Part shown: positions 60,666 to 64,000 of the stretch, piece after piece
Position numbering within the stretch: the first letter of the stretch is position 1
Layout: each line of letters starts with the position of its first letter
Assembly (NCBI GenBank): GCA_013099015.1
Contig: CP039998.1
Location: 372,001 to 436,000 of the forward strand
DNA length: 64,000 bases
From: Candidatus Saccharibacteria bacterium oral taxon 488
GTDB taxonomy: Bacteria > Patescibacteriota > Saccharimonadia > Saccharimonadales > Saccharimonadaceae
Direction: 5' to 3'
The notes under the pieces: model-generated
Database searches by the model: none
What the model saw: the letters and a program-made list of their open reading frames with translations, nothing else
Told to the model about the DNA's origin: nothing
Position numbers and translations under genes: made by a program

Positions 60666-61055
60666 TTATGCCCTCCTTGCCTTTCGTGGACGAACACCGC
60701 CGTGAGGCACGCCAGTTACGTCCTTAATGCTTTCTACTGAGATGTCGAAAGCGCCAACCGCACGAATAGCGGCGTCACGGCCCAAGCCGACACCTTTGAC
60801 GAAAACGTCAACTGATTTCAAACCATACTGAGTTTTCGCAGCTTCAGCAGCTTTCTCAGCGGCAACCTGTGAAGCATAGGCGGTGCCTTTTTTGCTACCA
60901 CGGAAACCACATGCACCAGCTGATGAAGCAGTCAACACGTTGCCCTTCTTGTCAGAAAAGGTAACAATGGTGTTGTTAAATGTTGCTTGAATATGCAGCT
61001 GACCAGCTGGGACTGATCGGCGCTGCTTCTTCTTGGTAGATTTTGCGTCTGCCAT
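60666..61055 (-). CDS. rpsK: Ribosomal protein uS11
   Basis: 129 residues. HIQATFNNTIVTFSDKKGNV, ASSAGACGFRGSKKGTAYAS and DVTGVPHGGVRPRKARR. Confidence 0.97.
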   Translation of the reverse strand: MADAKSTKKKQRRSVPAGQLHIQATFNNTIVTFSDKKGNVLTASSAGACGFRGSKKGTAYASQVAAEKAAEAAKTQYGLKSVDVFVKGVGLGRDAAIRAVGAFDISVESIKDVTGVPHGGVRPRKARRA

Positions 61056-61070
61056 TTCTTAGTCCTTTCT

Positions 61071-61457
61071 TTAGGTCTTACTTGCTGCTTTTGGTTGTGT
61101 ACCGCCCACGGCGATGGCGCGACCCTTGCGAGTTCGTGCATTCGTACGAGTCCGCTGTCCGCGTGTCGGCAGTCCTGCTTTGTGGCGAAGACCGCGATAG
61201 GCGTTGATATCCTTCAAGCGCTTAATATTATTCGTTACCAAGCGCTGGAGATCACCTTCGACGGTGTATTCGCTGTCGATAATTTCGCGAATCTTGTTTT
61301 CTTCAGCCTCGGTGAGATCTTTCACCCGAGTGGTCGGCTCAATCTTAGCCGCCGCAAGGATGCTCGAAGCGTGCTTTGGCCCAATCCCATAAATATAGGT
61401 GAGCGCAATTTGCACCTGCTTCTCTGTTGGGATAACTACCCCAGCAATTCGAGCCAT
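61071..61457 (-). CDS. rpsM: Ribosomal protein uS13
   Basis: 128 residues. [38 protein letters not shown] and [20 protein letters not shown]. Confidence 0.97.
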   Translation of the reverse strand: MARIAGVVIPTEKQVQIALTYIYGIGPKHASSILAAAKIEPTTRVKDLTEAEENKIREIIDSEYTVEGDLQRLVTNNIKRLKDINAYRGLRHKAGLPTRGQRTRTNARTRKGRAIAVGGTQPKAASKT

Positions 61458-61459
61458 GC

Positions 61460-61588
61460 TTAACCCTGCCTTTGCTTGTTCTTAGGTTTTTTCTTGTTGA
61501 TGACGCGCAGGCGGCCTTTGCGGCGCACTAGCTTGTCACCTTTCTTGGGATCTTTGTCGATCTTCTTGACACTTGCACGAACTTTCAT
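61460..61588 (-). CDS. rpmJ: Ribosomal protein bL36, cysteine-free
   Basis: 42 residues. [20 protein letters not shown] at the start and [11 protein letters not shown] at the end. The four zinc ligands of the common form (C-x2-C, C, H) are gone. It lies in the classic place between infA and rpsM. Confidence 0.95.
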   Translation of the reverse strand: MKVRASVKKIDKDPKKGDKLVRRKGRLRVINKKKPKNKQRQG

Positions 61589-61639
61589 AAAGTGCTCTGA
61601 AATCTCCCTTCCCGAGTAAACCCGAGATTATCGTTAGTA

Positions 61640-61906
61640 TTATGACGAGCGCCGCGTGTTTCGAACCGCGTGCGCTGGTCGCTCCTCCTTGAGGCGAAAG
61701 ACGATGCGACCCTTTGTGAGATCGTAAGGAGTCATCTCGACTTCCACCCTATCACCAGGCACCAGGCGGATGTAATTCTTGCGCATCCGTCCCGAAATGT
61801 GCGCGATGATACTATGGCCATTCTCCAGTTCCACCCGAAATTGGGTATTAGGCAGTGCTTCCACCACCTTACCAATCATCTTGATGACTTCCTTTTGACT
61901 CGCCAT
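61640..61906 (-). CDS. infA: Translation initiation factor IF-1
   Basis: 88 residues, OB fold. [40 protein letters not shown] and [17 protein letters not shown] 16-residue basic C-terminal tail extends the usual 72. TATAAT lies 15 bases upstream of the ATG with no Shine-Dalgarno site, so the leader is very short. A promoter here splits it from secY. Confidence 0.96.
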   Translation of the reverse strand: MASQKEVIKMIGKVVEALPNTQFRVELENGHSIIAHISGRMRKNYIRLVPGDRVEVEMTPYDLTKGRIVFRLKEERPAHAVRNTRRSS

Positions 61907-61944
61907 AAGTTACAGTTGTCAATTATACCGTATCGCCTTGGCGA

Positions 61945-63408
61945 TTACAAGAGGGACGAGCGTCGTTTTTTCGACTTTTTCTTGGTCAGTTCGTCTGGGT
62001 CAAAGTCGTCATAGGTGACCATTAGGGCGCGCGAGTTGAGCTGACGCAGTGACTCGAGGCCGACTGAGACCACAATGAGCAGACCAGTACCACCGATTGA
62101 CAGACGTGAGCCACTAATCGCCGCCAGGTGATACATCAAATATTCAGCGACAAACGGCAAGATGGCGATGATACCGAGGACGATTGAGCCGAACAAGATC
62201 AAGCGATTGACGGTGCGCATCAGATATTTCTCGGTTTGCTCGCCCGGCCGAATACCCTCGATGAAGCCGCCCTGCTTTTGCAGATTCTCGGCGATTTCGT
62301 TGGCGTTAAAGACGATCCCGGTGTAGAAATAGGTAAAGGCAATAACCAGGAGGAAGTACAGCGTTGGGTAAATGAACGCCTCCCAGGTACTGCCGGTAAA
62401 GGAGCCTGGGTTTGGCGCCTGAAACCACGTGATCAGGGTGTTGGCGGTGTTTTGCAGGTCTGGATTGCCCGAGGCCTTCATGACTTGGCCGATGAATTGC
62501 GGCAAGCTGAGGAAGGCAACGGCAAAGATGACCGGGATGACGCCAGCAGCGATCAGCTTGACCGGTAGGATGCTCTTGATACCGCCGTAGCTGGAGTTGC
62601 CATGAACGCGCTTGGCGTAGTTGATGGTAATGACGCGCTGGGCTTCGTTAATTTTTACCAAGAAGTAGAGAACGATGAGTGAGGCGATAGCCATGATCAC
62701 CACCAGCCAAAAGACGGTTGGATTCACTGGCAGAGTAAACCAGTTAAAGACGTTCAGCCCGCCAGCCGCAGTGTTCCCAAGTGACGAAATGAGTGAGCCG
62801 AGCATCTGCGGGATCTGGCTGATGATACCAGCGAAAATCAAGATAGAGATACCATTACCGATACCCTGCTCGGTGATCAATTCACCCAGCCACATGAGCA
62901 GGACTGATCCGGCTGTCATCGCCGTCACGCCAACTGTCCACTCGAGCATCGTTGGATCACTCAGCGTGGTCGTACCGCCAGCTAGCACTGTCTGGCGCAA
63001 CAGGAAGATAAAGGCGATTGACTGGACGATAGCCAGTGGGATGGTCAGTCGCCGCGTCCACTGCTGGATCTTGCGCCTGCCTGATTCACCGTCCTTGTGT
63101 AGCTCCTCGAGCTTTGGAATGGCCTTGGTGAGCAGCTGGGTGATGATACTAGCGGTAATGAATGGACTGAGTCCAACCAGCACTAATGAAAAGCTCGCCA
63201 GTGCACCACCTGAGAGCAAGTTCAAGAACCCGCCGAGGTCAGTCTGCCCCAGCGCCGCTGCCAGCGCCGTTTTCATCTGTGTCGGATTCGCCAGCGGCAC
63301 CGGAATATGCGCCAGCATCCGATACACCACAATAATGCCCACCACAATGGCCAGGCGTTTCTGCATATCTTTATTTTTCAGCGACCGGAAAATTATTCTC
63401 CAATTCAT
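61945..63408 (-). CDS. secY: Protein translocase channel SecY
   Basis: 487 residues, ten membrane helices. VYRMLAHIPVPLANPTQMKT, the plug region LLSGGALASFSLVLVGLSPF, ITEQGIGNGISILIFAGI and NLQKQGGFIEGIRPGEQTEK. adk and map, which often lie between secY and infA, are missing. TATAAT lies about 50 bases upstream of the ATG, with GAGGGG before it. Ends in a lysine-rich tail. Confidence 0.96.
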   Translation of the reverse strand: MNWRIIFRSLKNKDMQKRLAIVVGIIVVYRMLAHIPVPLANPTQMKTALAAALGQTDLGGFLNLLSGGALASFSLVLVGLSPFITASIITQLLTKAIPKLEELHKDGESGRRKIQQWTRRLTIPLAIVQSIAFIFLLRQTVLAGGTTTLSDPTMLEWTVGVTAMTAGSVLLMWLGELITEQGIGNGISILIFAGIISQIPQMLGSLISSLGNTAAGGLNVFNWFTLPVNPTVFWLVVIMAIASLIVLYFLVKINEAQRVITINYAKRVHGNSSYGGIKSILPVKLIAAGVIPVIFAVAFLSLPQFIGQVMKASGNPDLQNTANTLITWFQAPNPGSFTGSTWEAFIYPTLYFLLVIAFTYFYTGIVFNANEIAENLQKQGGFIEGIRPGEQTEKYLMRTVNRLILFGSIVLGIIAILPFVAEYLMYHLAAISGSRLSIGGTGLLIVVSVGLESLRQLNSRALMVTYDDFDPDELTKKKSKKRRSSLL

Positions 63409-63546
63409 GTTTTAGCCCCTCATAGTCACTAACAATTCTTAACTCTGTTAATTATACATGACCGCGGCCAATATTTCCATACTAAAAACATAAAAGCACA
63501 TGCGCTATAATTGAATTAATACAATAATGCAAGATTGAGGTGTCAT

Positions 63547-64000
63547 ATGCAACAACGTCCCGAAACTCCAGTAACTCCATCGCCAATGCCGCAGCTAAGC
63601 CCAGAATTACCGCCACATTATCCGCCAAAGAAAAGTAAGCTATGGCTGTGGATTACGCTGGCGATTGTCGGCGTGTTGGCGATAGTCGGGATTATCATAA
63701 CAATTATTATTGTGTCGAATAACTCCACTTCTTCAGCTGATACAACAACTTCACGTCAGCGAGCGACCAAGCCTGATAAGAATAATGACAATGGGGAGGA
63801 TGAAGACAATCAGCAAGGCTCATCTGCGGAGACCACAAAGTGCCTAACGTCTGCGGATTTTCGGAGATCTGGCTATACGCACGTAAAGGATGGCTATTTT
63901 GTGTTAGAGGACGGCAGGTTTAAGTTTCGTAGCATTCTCTTCAAGCCAGATTCAACGCAATACCAACGTGGAACTTCCAACGTTGAAATGGCTAAGCTAG
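63547..64000 (+). CDS. Membrane-anchored protein, truncated by the window edge
   Basis: At least 151 residues, running off the end. Pro-rich cytoplasmic N-terminus (PVTPSPMPQLSPELPPHYPP), one membrane helix (about residues 36-58), a low-complexity Asp/Asn/Thr/Ser linker, then an extracellular domain with a cysteine (TKCLTSADFRRSGYTHVKDG). GAGGTG precedes the ATG and TATAAT lies further upstream. No family recognised. Confidence 0.7.
   Translation, partial: MQQRPETPVTPSPMPQLSPELPPHYPPKKSKLWLWITLAIVGVLAIVGIIITIIIVSNNSTSSADTTTSRQRATKPDKNNDNGEDEDNQQGSSAETTKCLTSADFRRSGYTHVKDGYFVLEDGRFKFRSILFKPDSTQYQRGTSNVEMAKL

Overview
The window is typical of an ultrasmall, reduced bacterium of the Candidate Phyla Radiation, most probably Candidatus Saccharibacteria (TM7). 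This rests on recognised protein families, small genome-style packing, standard use of TGA as stop, and the absence of zinc modules from several housekeeping proteins; no database search was possible. Nothing looks like a prophage, a classical insertion sequence or a CRISPR array.

Layout. 1-4261: end of the F1Fo ATP synthase operon (atpA-atpG-NUDIX-atpD-atpC). 4266-7142: a kinase-like protein, a tRNA-dihydrouridine synthase and an HTH-Fic protein with an operator-like palindrome in its promoter. 7143-8094: almost 1 kb without convincing coding sequence, read leftward from a strong promoter, full of hairpins and holding a tRNA-like T-arm. 8095-14559: a UvrD-type helicase-nuclease and a P-type cation ATPase. 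14560-15060: a small cysteine-containing membrane protein between two structured RNA segments, driven by a near copy of the 8 kb promoter. 15178-26360: replication, repair and transport genes (nrnA-like DHH, ABC transporter, recR, ybaB, a glycosyltransferase-like membrane protein, dnaB, dnaX). 26596-36592: the secE-nusG-rplK-rplA-rplJ-rplL gene set, broken up by unrelated genes such as enolase and the threonylcarbamoyl-adenylate synthase family. 36677-40760: a frameshifted histidine kinase, a metallopeptidase, a P-loop kinase and an LPxTG-like surface protein. 40917-45299: tRNA-Trp and a GT4-GH57-GH15 glucan operon. 45397-56836: L33, small enzymes, membrane proteins, three tRNAs, holB, an RluA-family synthase, and a Trp-codon leader peptide/attenuator before a racemase-trpS pair. 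56952-63408: a hydrolase and the secY-to-rpsI ribosomal block. A partial membrane protein runs off the right edge.

Main themes. (1) Many genes begin 6-9 bases after a TATAAT-like -10 box, often with an extended TG motif, so leaderless translation looks routine, whereas ribosomal and operon-internal genes use Shine-Dalgarno sites. (2) A palindromic repeat with a conserved core of about 50 bases and unrelated long flanking stems occurs twice: in frame inside the helicase gene and between rplJ and rplL. The core hairpin differs by compensating changes, which points to a structured RNA or mobile palindromic element. (3) Further in-frame hairpin-bearing inserts are present in dus and possibly in the P-type ATPase. 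(4) RNA-level regulation is suggested at rplJ (L10 leader with a competing terminator), secE-nusG and racemase-trpS.
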